A stretch of DNA of 64,000 bases, taken from positions 165,160-229,159 of the forward strand of contig SUYH01000003.1 in assembly GCA_015060535.1 (NCBI GenBank). The letters run 5' to 3'. This stretch comes from Prevotella sp. (lineage in GTDB: Bacteria; Bacteroidota; Bacteroidia; Bacteroidales; Bacteroidaceae). Positions within the stretch are counted from its first letter, which is position 1; each line of letters starts with the position of its first letter. Below the pieces are notes generated by a model. It was given only the letters and a program-made list of their open reading frames with translations, made no database searches and had not been told where the DNA came from. This document shows positions 1 to 8,199 of this stretch, piece by piece. The position numbers and the translations under genes were made by a program.

Positions 1-1197
1 ATCACCCCCGAGTTCCTCGACGAGGTGGAGGCTACGGCCAAGACGCTGCGCGAGAAGTGCGAGGCCATCGTGGTGGCCGGTATCGGTGGTTCATACCTGG
101 GTGCCCGTGCCGTCATCGAGGCGCTGGGCAATTCGTTCGCCTGGCTGGTACAGGACCAGAAGAACCCCGTCATCCTGTTTGCCGGCAACAACATCGGCGA
201 GGACTATCTCGCAGAGATGACAGAATACCTGAAGGGCAAGAAGTTTGGTGTGATCAACATCTCGAAGTCGGGTACGACGACGGAGACCGCGCTGACCTTC
301 CGTCTGCTGAAGAAGCAGTGTGAGGCTCAGATGGGCAAGGCCGCTGCCAAGGAGGTTATCGTGGCCGTGACCGACGCCAAGAAGGGTGCTGCCCGTACGT
401 GTGCCGACAAGGAGGGATATAAGAGCTTCATCATCCCCGACAACGTAGGCGGCCGCTTCTCAGTGCTCACCCCCGTCGGTCTGCTGCCTATCGCTTGCGC
501 TGGCTTCGACATCAAGCAGCTGGTAGCCGGTGCGCAGGAGATGGAGAAGGCTTGCGGCAAGGACGTGCCTTTCGAGGAGAACATCGCTGCCCAGTATGCT
601 GCCGTTCGTAACGGTCTGTACCAGGCAGGCAAGAAGATAGAGATCATGGTGAACTACCAGCCCAAGCTGCACTACTATTCAGAGTGGTGGAAGCAGCTCT
701 ACGGCGAGTCGGAGGGTAAGGACAAGAAGGGTATCTTCCCCGCATCGGTAGACTTCACCACCGACCTGCACTCGATGGGTCAGTGGATTCAGGACGGCGA
801 GCGCACCATCTTCGAGACCGTCATCTCGATCGAGAAGCCTAACCGCCAGATGCTCTTCCCCAGCGACGAGGAGAACCTGGACGGTCTGAACTTCCTGGCT
901 GGCAAGCGCGTCGACGAGGTGAACAAGATGGCCGAGCTGGGTACCCGTCTGGCTCACGTGGACGGTGGTGTGCCCAACATCCGCGTATCAGTGCCTGAGC
1001 TGAACGCCTACTATCTGGGACAGCTCATCTACTTCTTCGAGATCAGCTGCGGCATCAGCGGCAATCTGCTGGGTGTGAACCCCTTCAACCAGCCCGGTGT
1101 AGAGGCCTACAAGAAGAATATGTTTGCCCTGCTCGAGAAGCCCGGCTACGAGGCTGAGACCAAGGCGATCAAGGAGCGGCTGGCTAGCGAGAAATAA
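1..1197 (+). CDS. pgi: Glucose-6-phosphate isomerase, 5' end outside window
   Basis: Interconverts glucose 6-phosphate and fructose 6-phosphate in glycolysis, in the cytoplasm. The frame is open from base 1, so the gene is cut by the window edge; 398 residues remain of a family that is usually about 445 in Bacteroidetes. Visible motifs are GIGGSYLGA near the start, the phosphate-binding SKSGTTTE loop, [24 protein letters not shown] and the C-terminal [12 protein letters not shown] signature. The stop codon merges into a 9-bp tandem repeat that separates it from the next gene. Identification is secure. Confidence 0.97.
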   Translation: MTPEFLDEVEATAKTLREKCEAIVVAGIGGSYLGARAVIEALGNSFAWLVQDQKNPVILFAGNNIGEDYLAEMTEYLKGKKFGVINISKSGTTTETALTFRLLKKQCEAQMGKAAAKEVIVAVTDAKKGAARTCADKEGYKSFIIPDNVGGRFSVLTPVGLLPIACAGFDIKQLVAGAQEMEKACGKDVPFEENIAAQYAAVRNGLYQAGKKIEIMVNYQPKLHYYSEWWKQLYGESEGKDKKGIFPASVDFTTDLHSMGQWIQDGERTIFETVISIEKPNRQMLFPSDEENLDGLNFLAGKRVDEVNKMAELGTRLAHVDGGVPNIRVSVPELNAYYLGQLIYFFEISCGISGNLLGVNPFNQPGVEAYKKNMFALLEKPGYEAETKAIKERLASEK

Positions 1198-1282
1198 CTA
1201 GTAGAACTAGTATGACTAGTATGTCTAGTATAGCTAGTATAACTAGTATGACTAGTAAGACTAGAGAGACTAGTAAGACTAG
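1197..1282. repeat. 9-bp tandem array, consensus ACTAGTATG
   Basis: About 9.5 head-to-tail units of a nonamer (ACTAGTAGA, ACTAGTATG, TCTAGTATA, GCTAGTATA, ACTAGTAAG and similar) fill the whole gap between pgi and the HAD gene. The first unit overlaps the pgi stop codon and the array ends 8 bases before the next ATG. The same unit recurs at 25739-25774 and 35429-35446. Confidence 0.95.
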
Positions 1283-1290
1283 AAAAAAAA

Positions 1291-2028
1291 ATGAACAAAG
1301 CTATCAAGCAATACCTAAAGAAACACGGCTTCGGGCAATTCAGCCCGAAAGCCGTGCTTTTCGATATGGACGGCGTCATCTACGACTCGATGCCGAACCA
1401 TGCCACCAGCTGGCATGAGGCCATGAGCGACTACGGACTGGACATGCCGCTGAGCGGAGCCTACGAATACGAGGGGATGCGCGGGGTGGAGACCATCAAG
1501 TTGCTGGCGCGCCAACAGTGGGGCCGCGAGGTGAGCGACGACGAGGCCAGCCGCATGTACGCCCATAAGTCGGAGCTGTTTGCCGCCTGTGCCCCCGCCC
1601 AGCTCATGCCAGGCATCAAGGAGCTGATGCAGCAGATCAAAGCCTGCGGACTGAAGATATGCATCGTGACGGGCAGTGCACAGCACGTGCTGCTGGACAA
1701 GCTGACCAGCGACCTCGAAGGACTGGTGACACCCGAGCTGATGGTCACCGCCAACGATGTCAGTCACGGCAAGCCCAACCCCGAGCCCTACCTGATAGGC
1801 ATGCAGAAATGCAGCGTACGGCCATGGGAATCCATCGTCGTAGAGAATGCGCCACTAGGCGTCAGAGCTGCCGTAGCAGCCGGATGTTTCACGATTGCGG
1901 TCAATACGGGTCCGCTGCCTGACGCGATGCTGCTGCAGGAGGGTGCCGACATGGTCTTCCCGCGCATGACAGCGCTCAGCGAGGCATGGAGCCGGATTTA
2001 CACGTCGTCCTCGTCGGTCGTCGACTGA
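1291..2028 (+). CDS. HAD-family hydrolase, beta-phosphoglucomutase-like
   Basis: A cytoplasmic HAD-superfamily phosphatase or phosphomutase of 245 residues. It shows motif I FDMDGVIYDS, with the cap domain next (about residues 45-110). Motif II is VTGS, the motif III lysine lies in GKPNPEPY, and motif IV is VVENAPLGV, where Asn stands in place of the common second acidic residue. The substrate cannot be told from sequence; a sugar phosphate is usual for this subfamily. It follows pgi on the same strand after a 9-bp repeat array. Its 3' end overlaps the convergent lipoprotein gene by 31 bases. Confidence 0.85.
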   Translation: MNKAIKQYLKKHGFGQFSPKAVLFDMDGVIYDSMPNHATSWHEAMSDYGLDMPLSGAYEYEGMRGVETIKLLARQQWGREVSDDEASRMYAHKSELFAACAPAQLMPGIKELMQQIKACGLKICIVTGSAQHVLLDKLTSDLEGLVTPELMVTANDVSHGKPNPEPYLIGMQKCSVRPWESIVVENAPLGVRAAVAAGCFTIAVNTGPLPDAMLLQEGADMVFPRMTALSEAWSRIYTSSSSVVD

Positions 2029-2570
2029 GCAGGGGTATCGACATTCTGGGTGTCCATCTGCACGTCGCGCTTGATGACGAGCTCGCCCATGCGTGACAGG
2101 CGGATGACCAGCGGGATATACTCGTCGGTCTGCGGATGGCCTACGCTGGCACCGAACACGAGCCAGTCGCCATCGGCCTTGTCGAACACCAAGCCCTCGA
2201 AGATGCCCGTCCGACGGTAGTCGTCGTCAAGATAGGTGCTGAGCGACTGCTTGGTGAATGTACGGTTGAAAAACACAGAACCATCCTTGCGCTTGACCGT
2301 CAGCGTAAAGATATTATCGACAAACTGCTGTCCCGTCTCGTCCTTCACCATAGACAACGAATCGGAAGGACGACGGCTGATGCCCACCAGATAGGTCTTG
2401 CCAATCCAGTCGACAGGAATTTCGCGGTCAAACTCCGGCATCTGGATGGGAGCCTTGGGCTTCACCTTCTCCACACGCGGAGCAATGATGTTTTCACTCT
2501 TTTTCTTTTCGCCACATGCCGTCAGCACCAGCACGATGGCAAGAATAGCTACTGTCAGAATTTGTTTCAT
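1998..2570 (-). CDS. DUF4738-like lipoprotein
   Basis: A 190-residue predicted lipoprotein. The N-terminus is a signal peptide ending in the lipobox LTAC, followed by GEKKKSEN. The rest is soluble and probably periplasmic or outer-membrane attached. It resembles the DUF4738 family of Bacteroidetes, judged from memory of the family and not searched. A Bacteroidetes -7 box lies 25 bases upstream of the ATG at 2596-2603. The acidic C-terminus (TTDEDDV) is encoded in the overlap with the convergent HAD gene. Function unknown. Confidence 0.7.
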   Translation of the reverse strand: MKQILTVAILAIVLVLTACGEKKKSENIIAPRVEKVKPKAPIQMPEFDREIPVDWIGKTYLVGISRRPSDSLSMVKDETGQQFVDNIFTLTVKRKDGSVFFNRTFTKQSLSTYLDDDYRRTGIFEGLVFDKADGDWLVFGASVGHPQTDEYIPLVIRLSRMGELVIKRDVQMDTQNVDTPAQSTTDEDDV

Positions 2571-2595
2571 AACCAGTTTTTATCGTTTCAGCTGA

Positions 2596-2603
2596 CAAAA
2601 GTA
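2596..2603 (-). promoter_or_regulatory. -7 promoter box TACTTTTG
   Basis: Matches the Bacteroidetes sigma-ABfr -7 consensus TAnnTTTG, reading toward the DUF4738-like lipoprotein gene whose ATG starts 25 bases further on. Confidence 0.6.
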
Positions 2604-2645
2604 CAAAAAAAAATACTTTTTATCGTCATTTTGACAAAATATTAT

Positions 2646-2653
2646 TAATTTTG
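2646..2653 (+). promoter_or_regulatory. -7 promoter box TAATTTTG
   Basis: Matches TAnnTTTG and lies 20 bases before the ATG at 2674. It probably drives the two DUF4230 genes and the AGCS symporter. Confidence 0.6.
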
Positions 2654-2673
2654 TAGGCAATTATTCCTAAGAA

Positions 2674-3336
2674 ATGAAACGATACGCTTTGTTTTTGACC
2701 ATTCTGACCCTGCTGACGGGTGCCTGTTCGTCGGAACACGAGGCACAGGAAGAGGCAGTGCCGACGGTGACGGACACGCTGCCCAACCTGGTCATGCAGA
2801 TACAGAAGACCTCGCGCCTGTACACCACAGAATATCACATCCACAAAATTGTGACCCACGACGACGTGGTGCGGCTGAAGGGCAACCTGCTGCAGAAAGA
2901 CTTCGACATCAGGCTGCCGCTGGGCGAGCGCAAGATAGCCATCCCCATGGACGCCACGCTGAAGGCATACATCGACTTCAGCGACTTCTCGGACGCTAAC
3001 ATCGAGCGCGACGGCGACCGCATCACCATCCTGCTGCCCGACCCGAAGGTGACGCTGACCAGCACGAAGATCAACCAGAAGGAGGTGAAGCAGTATGTGG
3101 GACTGACGCGCTCGCAGTTCACCGACAAGGAACTGACCAGCTACGAGCAGCAAGGGCGCAAGGCTATTCTCGACAACGTAGCCCACATGGACATTCTGCC
3201 CACCGCGCAGGCCAATGCCGCCCGTGTGCTCGTGCCTATGCTGACGCAGATGGGCTACCGGGAGGAGAACATCACCATCGCCTTCCGCAGGAATCTGAAC
3301 ATCCAACAACTGATTAACTCAAGTCTTGAAAAATGA
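2674..3336 (+). CDS. DUF4230 family lipoprotein
   Basis: 220 residues, with a signal peptide and lipobox LLTGAC followed by SSEHE. The body resembles DUF4230, a Bacteroidetes family of unknown role: a beta-rich segment around residues 65-130 (RLPLGERKIAIPMDATLKAY, then DRITILLPDPKVTLTS) and a helical C-terminal part. The next gene is a paralogue and overlaps it by 4 bases (ATGA), so the two are translationally coupled and may form a pair. The envelope location follows from the lipobox; the function is unknown. Confidence 0.75.
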   Translation: MKRYALFLTILTLLTGACSSEHEAQEEAVPTVTDTLPNLVMQIQKTSRLYTTEYHIHKIVTHDDVVRLKGNLLQKDFDIRLPLGERKIAIPMDATLKAYIDFSDFSDANIERDGDRITILLPDPKVTLTSTKINQKEVKQYVGLTRSQFTDKELTSYEQQGRKAILDNVAHMDILPTAQANAARVLVPMLTQMGYREENITIAFRRNLNIQQLINSSLEK

Positions 3337-3920
3337 TGAAGTGGAAAGCGCAATACACCCTCTGGCTGATAGGCGCCATCGCTGCCGTCGTGCTGCTGAC
3401 ATGGCTGGTGCAGTCGGTGAAGAAGACGGAGGTGAGCATCGACGTTGACGAACAGATCAACGTCACCCCTGAGCAGATAGAGAGCATCAAGGCCATCGGC
3501 GAATGGGAATTCCTGGCCATTGCCGACGAGGAACTGGTGGACACCGTCCGCAAGGGCATCTTCTCGGACGACCACCTGGTACGTATCTACTACGGTACCG
3601 TCCGGCTGGGTATCAACATGCACCACGTAGAGCCCGGATGGATCAAGGCGTCGGGCGACAGCATCGAGGTGACGCTGCCTAAAATCGGACTGCTGGATCG
3701 CGACTTCATCGACGAGGCGCGCACCAAGAGTTTCCACGAGAGCGGACGCTGGAAGCCGGAAGCCCGCGAGGCGCTGTACAAGAAGGCTTACCAGAAGATG
3801 CTGCGCCACTGCGTGACCCCTGAGAACATACGCAGTGCACAGCAGAACGGCGATGTCCAGTTCCGCCACATGATGAAGACGATGGGTTACGAACATATCA
3901 AGATTCAATGGACCAAATAA
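3333..3920 (+). CDS. DUF4230 family membrane-anchored protein
   Basis: 195 residues with one N-terminal membrane segment (about residues 8-27) instead of a lipobox. The remainder aligns in layout with the preceding DUF4230 lipoprotein: a strand-rich domain (GTVRLGINMHHVEPGWIKAS, then IEVTLPKIGLLDRDFID) followed by a helix with EALYKKAYQKMLRH. It starts inside the stop of the previous gene and ends 13 bases inside the AGCS symporter gene, which makes a three-gene overlapping unit. A link to the symporter is suggested only by this arrangement. Confidence 0.72.
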   Translation: MMKWKAQYTLWLIGAIAAVVLLTWLVQSVKKTEVSIDVDEQINVTPEQIESIKAIGEWEFLAIADEELVDTVRKGIFSDDHLVRIYYGTVRLGINMHHVEPGWIKASGDSIEVTLPKIGLLDRDFIDEARTKSFHESGRWKPEAREALYKKAYQKMLRHCVTPENIRSAQQNGDVQFRHMMKTMGYEHIKIQWTK

Positions 3921-5257
3921 ACGACTTCCTGACCGACTTCAGCTCGCTGCTGTGGGGATGGCCGATGATCATCCTCCTGCTCGGCACGCATCTCTACCTG
4001 ACCATCATCCTGCGCTTCCCGCAGCGTAAGATCATCACCGCCATCAAGTTGTCGATCAAGAAAGACCCTGACGCACAGGGCGACGTGTCGCAGTTCGGTT
4101 CGCTGGCCACCGCGCTGGCAGCCACCATCGGAACGGGTAACATCATCGGTGTGGCTACGGCCATCGCACTGGGAGGTCCTGGTGCCGTGCTGTGGTGCTG
4201 GCTGACGGGTGTGTTCGGCATCTCGACCAAGTATGCGGAAGGTCTGCTAGCCATCAAATACCGCCAGAAGACCCCCGAGGGCAAGATGATCGGTGGTCCG
4301 ATGTACGCCCTGGAACAGGGCCTCCATATGAAGTGGCTGGCCATCCTGTTTGCCATCTTCACCGCCTGTGCATCGTTCGGCATCGGCAATACCGTGCAGG
4401 CCAACGCCATCTCTACCCTATCGTTCGAAGCCTACAGCATTTCGCCATACATCACGGGCATCGTGGTCAGTCTGCTGACGGGAGCCGTCGTCCTCGGTGG
4501 TGTGAAGAGCATCGCCCGCGTCTGTTCGATGCTGGTGCCTTTCATGGCCGTGTTCTATGTGCTGGGTTGCATATATATAATAGGTGTCAACGCTGAATTT
4601 GTATGGCCTGCCATCCGCCTGATCGTCGAGTCGGCATTCAGTCCGCAGGCGGCAGGAGGCGGGTTTGTAGGCACCACCGTCATGATGGCTGCACGCTTCG
4701 GTATTGCGCGAGGCCTGTTCAGCAACGAGTCGGGACTGGGCTCCGCACCCATCGTGGCTGCTGCCGCACAGACGCGTAATCCCGTGCGCCAGGCACTGGT
4801 ATCGTCGTCGGGCACGTTCTGGGATACCGTCATCATCTGTGCCTTGACGGGCGTCGTCATCGTGAGCAGTGTGCTGGCCTACCCCGACATCACGTTCGAG
4901 AACGGGGCAGTGCTGACGAAGGTGGCCTTCGCCAAGATTCCCATTGTGGGCACGCCGCTGCTGACGTTCGGACTGCTGACATTTGCTTTCTCGACCATCC
5001 TGGGCTGGTGCTACTATGGCGAACGGGCCGTAGAATACCTGAAGGGCCACCGCTGGGTGATCGTCTACCGAGTGCTCTACATCGTCGCCATCTTCATCGG
5101 CAGTGTGATGAACCTCGACATCGTGTGGAACCTGGCCGACTGCATGAATGCGCTGATGGCTATTCCGAACCTGATATCGATACTGGCACTGAGTGGCATC
5201 ATCGTTCACGAGACGCGCAAGTATCTGTGGAGGAACCAGCTGGAGAAGGAGATGTAA
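3908..5257 (+). CDS. Sodium:alanine (AGCS family) symporter
   Basis: A 449-residue inner-membrane protein with about ten hydrophobic segments, typical of the amino acid:cation symporter family. Family hallmarks are GSLATALAATIGTGNIIGVA near residue 60, GPGAVLWCWLTGVFGISTKYAEG, and FSNESGLGSAPI around residue 275. It presumably imports alanine or glycine with Na+. The start overlaps the second DUF4230 gene by 13 bases. The 3' end overlaps the convergent trmO gene by 59 bases, so both C-termini are encoded in shared DNA. Confidence 0.93.
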   Translation: MDQINDFLTDFSSLLWGWPMIILLLGTHLYLTIILRFPQRKIITAIKLSIKKDPDAQGDVSQFGSLATALAATIGTGNIIGVATAIALGGPGAVLWCWLTGVFGISTKYAEGLLAIKYRQKTPEGKMIGGPMYALEQGLHMKWLAILFAIFTACASFGIGNTVQANAISTLSFEAYSISPYITGIVVSLLTGAVVLGGVKSIARVCSMLVPFMAVFYVLGCIYIIGVNAEFVWPAIRLIVESAFSPQAAGGGFVGTTVMMAARFGIARGLFSNESGLGSAPIVAAAAQTRNPVRQALVSSSGTFWDTVIICALTGVVIVSSVLAYPDITFENGAVLTKVAFAKIPIVGTPLLTFGLLTFAFSTILGWCYYGERAVEYLKGHRWVIVYRVLYIVAIFIGSVMNLDIVWNLADCMNALMAIPNLISILALSGIIVHETRKYLWRNQLEKEM

Positions 5258-5915
5258 CCCAGCGGAGCACACGCAGCACACCATCCGTCACCACAAAGAT
5301 CACATCCATTCCGCGGAAAGGCATGCCATATTCGCGGCCATCGTCCTCATGATAGTGCGGACGGGGGTCTAAGGCCAACGCCTTCTCCAACGCCACCGCA
5401 TCGGCCTCGGAGAGCAGCGCGCGCAGCTCCGCAGGCATGTCCACCTGTAACTGTTTCCACGCATGCTCATCGGTGAAGCCGCCACGGGCCTCCGCATGGC
5501 TGTCGACATAGGACAGATAGGGCTTGATGTCGTAGATGGGCGTGCCGTCCATCAGGTCAGCACCTAACACGTCGATGCTCGGTGTCTTCAGGTCGATGGC
5601 GGCAATGCGCACCGACGACAGGCCCAGGTTGTTAGGACGGAAGGGCGAGCGGGTGGCCCACACCCCCATGCGCTCATTGCCGCCCAGCAAGGGAGGACGC
5701 ACGGTGGCATGCTTCACGGCATCAACATTTTCGGAAAAGCCCCAGATGAGCCACAGGTAGTCGTAACGGTCCAGTCCGCGCAGGGCTTCGGCATGGGCAA
5801 AGGCGGGCTCAAAACGGATGGTGCCACGCAGTTCGCTGACGATGCCACTCTGACGTGGTATGCCAAACTTCGAGGTGAAGGGGGAATGAAAAAATGCTAT
5901 CGGTTCTATCTTCAT
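5199..5915 (-). CDS. trmO: tRNA (t6A37) N6-methyltransferase TrmO (TsaA)
   Basis: Methylates N6-threonylcarbamoyladenosine at position 37 of ANN-decoding tRNAs, using SAM. The protein has 238 residues. The N-terminal beta-barrel carries the family signatures FHSPFTSKFGIPRQSG, LRGLDRYDYLWLIWGF and ATRSPFRPNNLGLSSVRI. The C-terminal part has IYDIKPYLSYVDSH and a short TrmO C domain. The start is fixed by the conserved N-terminus, yet a -7 promoter box ends only 4 bases before the ATG, so the transcript may be leaderless. The last residues lie in the 59-base overlap with the AGCS gene. Confidence 0.93.
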   Translation of the reverse strand: MKIEPIAFFHSPFTSKFGIPRQSGIVSELRGTIRFEPAFAHAEALRGLDRYDYLWLIWGFSENVDAVKHATVRPPLLGGNERMGVWATRSPFRPNNLGLSSVRIAAIDLKTPSIDVLGADLMDGTPIYDIKPYLSYVDSHAEARGGFTDEHAWKQLQVDMPAELRALLSEADAVALEKALALDPRPHYHEDDGREYGMPFRGMDVIFVVTDGVLRVLRWVTSPSPAGSSTDTCASRER

Positions 5916-5919
5916 GGCA

Positions 5920-5927
5920 CAAAGATA
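5920..5927 (-). promoter_or_regulatory. -7 promoter box TATCTTTG directly before trmO
   Basis: A perfect TAnnTTTG match, separated from the trmO ATG by only 4 bases. With a normal start site a few bases downstream, the mRNA would begin at or very near the start codon. Confidence 0.6.
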
Positions 5928-5970
5928 CGAATTTATTTGTTTTTATATTTCCTTTTTTTAATTTTATTTG

Positions 5971-5978
5971 TATCTTTG
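5971..5978 (+). promoter_or_regulatory. -7 promoter box TATCTTTG before the AI-2E-family permease
   Basis: A perfect TAnnTTTG match ending 8 bases before the ATG at 5987. It supports that start over the longer frame beginning at 5894. Confidence 0.65.
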
Positions 5979-5986
5979 CAGTCGTT

Positions 5987-7069
5987 ATGGAACAAAAGAA
6001 GATTACATTCGATAGTTTTGTGCGTGGAGGACTGACAACTGTGGCCATCGTCGGCCTCATCATGTTGTTGAACTACCTCAGCGGTGTGCTGCTGCCATTC
6101 TTCATGGCCTGGCTCATCGCCTACATCTTGTTCCCCATGGTCAGCTTCTTCCAGTATCGCTGCAAACTGAAGTTCCGTATACTGGGTATTCTCTGCACGT
6201 TCATCACGGTAGGCGCCCTGCTGACAGGACTGGGACTGCTGATGATACCCCCCATCATCGAAGAAGGTGGGCGCGTGAACGACCTCATCATCGCCTACGT
6301 GTCGCACGATGAGTTCATGAGCAACATCCCCAACATGATAGAAGAATTCATCCACGAGAACGTGAAGGCCGAGGATGTCAAGGCCATCGTCACCCAGGAG
6401 GGATTCATCGACTCCATCAAGCAGGCCGTGCCTAAGGTGTGGAACGTCATCGCCCAGTCGCTCAATATCCTATCGAGCGTCTTGATGCTGACAATGGTCA
6501 TCATCTACACGCTGTTTATCCTGCTCGACTACGAAGAGTTCGCCGAGGGATGGGTAGAGATGCTGCCCCGGCGGTATCGCAAGTTTGCCGTCCAGCTGGT
6601 GAAAGACGTGGAGCAGGGCATGAACAAGTATTTCCGCGGACAGGGCTTGGTGGCCATCTGCGTGGGTGTGCTGTTCAGCATCGGATTCCTGATCATCGAC
6701 TTCCCCATGGCCATCGGTCTGGGCATGTTCATCGGACTGCTGAACATGGTGCCGTACCTGCAGCTGGTGGGATTCATACCGACCATCCTGCTGGCCGTCG
6801 TCAAGGCTGCCGACACGGGCGAGAGCTTCTGGATCATCATGCTGGGCGCTCTGATCGTGTTTGCCGTCGTACAGCTCATCCAAGACACCATCCTCACGCC
6901 AAAGATCATGGGAAAGGTGATGGGACTGAACTCGGCCATCATCCTGCTGTCGCTCTCCATCTGGGGAGCACTGCTGGGCATCCTGGGCATGATCATCGCG
7001 CTGCCCATGACGACGCTGCTCATCACCTACTACCAGAAATATGTGGTGAAAAACAAGCCAACACAATAA
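5987..7069 (+). CDS. AI-2E transporter family (PerM/TqsA-like) membrane protein
   Basis: 360 residues with the family's layout: two N-terminal membrane segments, a soluble stretch of about 70 residues (FIHENVKAEDVKAIV...), then five or six membrane segments. Family signatures are RRYRKFAVQLVKDVEQGMNKYFRGQ and the C-terminal QLIQDTILTPKIMGKVMGLN. Members export small molecules (AI-2 for TqsA) or act as Na+/H+ antiporters; the substrate here is not evident. The frame extends 31 codons upstream but that part spans the promoter, so the ATG at 5987 is chosen. Confidence 0.88.
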   Translation: MEQKKITFDSFVRGGLTTVAIVGLIMLLNYLSGVLLPFFMAWLIAYILFPMVSFFQYRCKLKFRILGILCTFITVGALLTGLGLLMIPPIIEEGGRVNDLIIAYVSHDEFMSNIPNMIEEFIHENVKAEDVKAIVTQEGFIDSIKQAVPKVWNVIAQSLNILSSVLMLTMVIIYTLFILLDYEEFAEGWVEMLPRRYRKFAVQLVKDVEQGMNKYFRGQGLVAICVGVLFSIGFLIIDFPMAIGLGMFIGLLNMVPYLQLVGFIPTILLAVVKAADTGESFWIIMLGALIVFAVVQLIQDTILTPKIMGKVMGLNSAIILLSLSIWGALLGILGMIIALPMTTLLITYYQKYVVKNKPTQ

Positions 7070-7084
7070 CCAATCATAAACATC

Positions 7085-8161
7085 ATGCAACAACCATTTT
7101 TCAAACGTGTCACCTTAGCCGTCCTGCTGACTGTGTTCAGCAGCACAGCCGCTATGGGACAAGGAAAAGAGGACAGCGACCTGCTGAAGGAACTGGCGGA
7201 GCGCGTCCAACTGCACGGCTACGCGCAGGGCGGTTTCAACTACACCCACAAGGCTGGCGAGGACACACCCACCTTCGAGCTGAAACGCGTACTCTTCTGG
7301 GCCAACGCCCAAATCACTGACCGCTGGTCATTCCTCTTCATGCACGACTTCTCGAGTGTCGTACAGGAATTCTACACCGACTATCGCTTTACACGCAACA
7401 AGGCGCTGACCGTACGCCTGGGACAGTTCAAGAACGGGCTCTCGCTGGAGAATCCGCTCTCGCCGACCGCCATGGAGGCCATCGATGTCTACTCTGAGGG
7501 CGTCACCTACCTGACGGGATGTGGCAGCGACCCGCTGCTGGGCGTGCAGTACGGACGTGACCTGGGACTGGCCATCTTCGGCGAGACCAACGACGGCAAG
7601 CTGCGCTACGAGCTGGAGGTGATGAACGGACAGGGCATCAACAAGAAAGACGGCAACAAGGAGAAAGACTTCATAGCCCGTCTGGAGTATCGTCCCACAA
7701 AGGGACTGAACCTCGTGGCTACCGGACAGCTGGGCCGCGGACATGCCATTGCCAACTCGCTGTACAACCCGGAGATCCATGAGGGTGACAACTACAAGCG
7801 CAACCGCTGGACGGTAGGTTTCGACTACAAATCGGCCGACTTCAACATACACGGTGAATACCTGGAAGGCAAGGACGGCAGTGCGACCAGCCGTGGTGCC
7901 TACGTGACAGGTGCAGTGCCCGTGGGCAAGGGTGTCGAACTGGTGGGGTCGTACGACTTCTTCAACTTCAACACGTCGCTGGGCATGGACCAGCACAAGG
8001 CGATAGCCGGTGTGCAGTACTGGTTCTACAAGAAATGCCGCGTGCAGCTGCAGTATGTCTACAAGAGTGCCTACACGCAGGCAGGCCAGTTTGTGCATGG
8101 TGCCAACCACGCCATCATGGCTCAGATGCAGATTCGTTTAGATTACGCAAAGAAAAAATAA
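7085..8161 (+). CDS. Outer membrane porin, phosphate-selective porin O/P type
   Basis: 358 residues. It has a signal peptide (cleavage near AMGQG) followed by alternating beta-strand sequence typical of an OprO/OprP-like trimeric porin: RVQLHGYAQGGFNY, RRVLFW-type strands, FYTDYRFTRNKALTVRLGQFK, and a final strand ending QMQIRLDYAKKK. It would form an outer-membrane pore for anions or small solutes. The spacing of 15 bases after the permease gene, and the sodium:solute symporter just downstream, suggest a porin plus inner-membrane transporter pair. Confidence 0.85.
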   Translation: MQQPFFKRVTLAVLLTVFSSTAAMGQGKEDSDLLKELAERVQLHGYAQGGFNYTHKAGEDTPTFELKRVLFWANAQITDRWSFLFMHDFSSVVQEFYTDYRFTRNKALTVRLGQFKNGLSLENPLSPTAMEAIDVYSEGVTYLTGCGSDPLLGVQYGRDLGLAIFGETNDGKLRYELEVMNGQGINKKDGNKEKDFIARLEYRPTKGLNLVATGQLGRGHAIANSLYNPEIHEGDNYKRNRWTVGFDYKSADFNIHGEYLEGKDGSATSRGAYVTGAVPVGKGVELVGSYDFFNFNTSLGMDQHKAIAGVQYWFYKKCRVQLQYVYKSAYTQAGQFVHGANHAIMAQMQIRLDYAKKK

Positions 8162-8162
8162 A

Positions 8163-8191
8163 TTGTAAATTGTAAATCGTAAAATTGTAAA
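8163..8191. repeat. 7-bp tandem array, TTGTAAA
   Basis: Units are TTGTAAA, TTGTAAA, TCGTAAAA and TTGTAAA, between the porin stop and the symporter ATG at 8200. It is nearly the same sequence as the arrays at 58084-58112 and (inverted) 54803-54838. Confidence 0.85.
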
Positions 8192-8199
8192 TTCTCAAG

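Noticed and set aside
1212..1418. Met/Thr/Ser-rich frame over the 9-bp repeat
   Set aside because: It is a translation of the tandem repeat running out of frame into the HAD gene.
1998..2028. Convergent overlap as a sign of frameshift (also at 5199-5257 and 26447-26502)
   Set aside because: Both proteins in each pair keep normal family lengths, so these are ordinary 3' overlaps.
4418..5284. Minus-strand frame of 288 codons
   Set aside because: Antisense to the AGCS symporter, with His/Asp/Gln-rich shadow composition.
6439..7320. Plus-strand frame of 293 codons
   Set aside because: Overlaps the AI-2E-family gene and porin start in another frame, with His/Arg-rich shadow composition.
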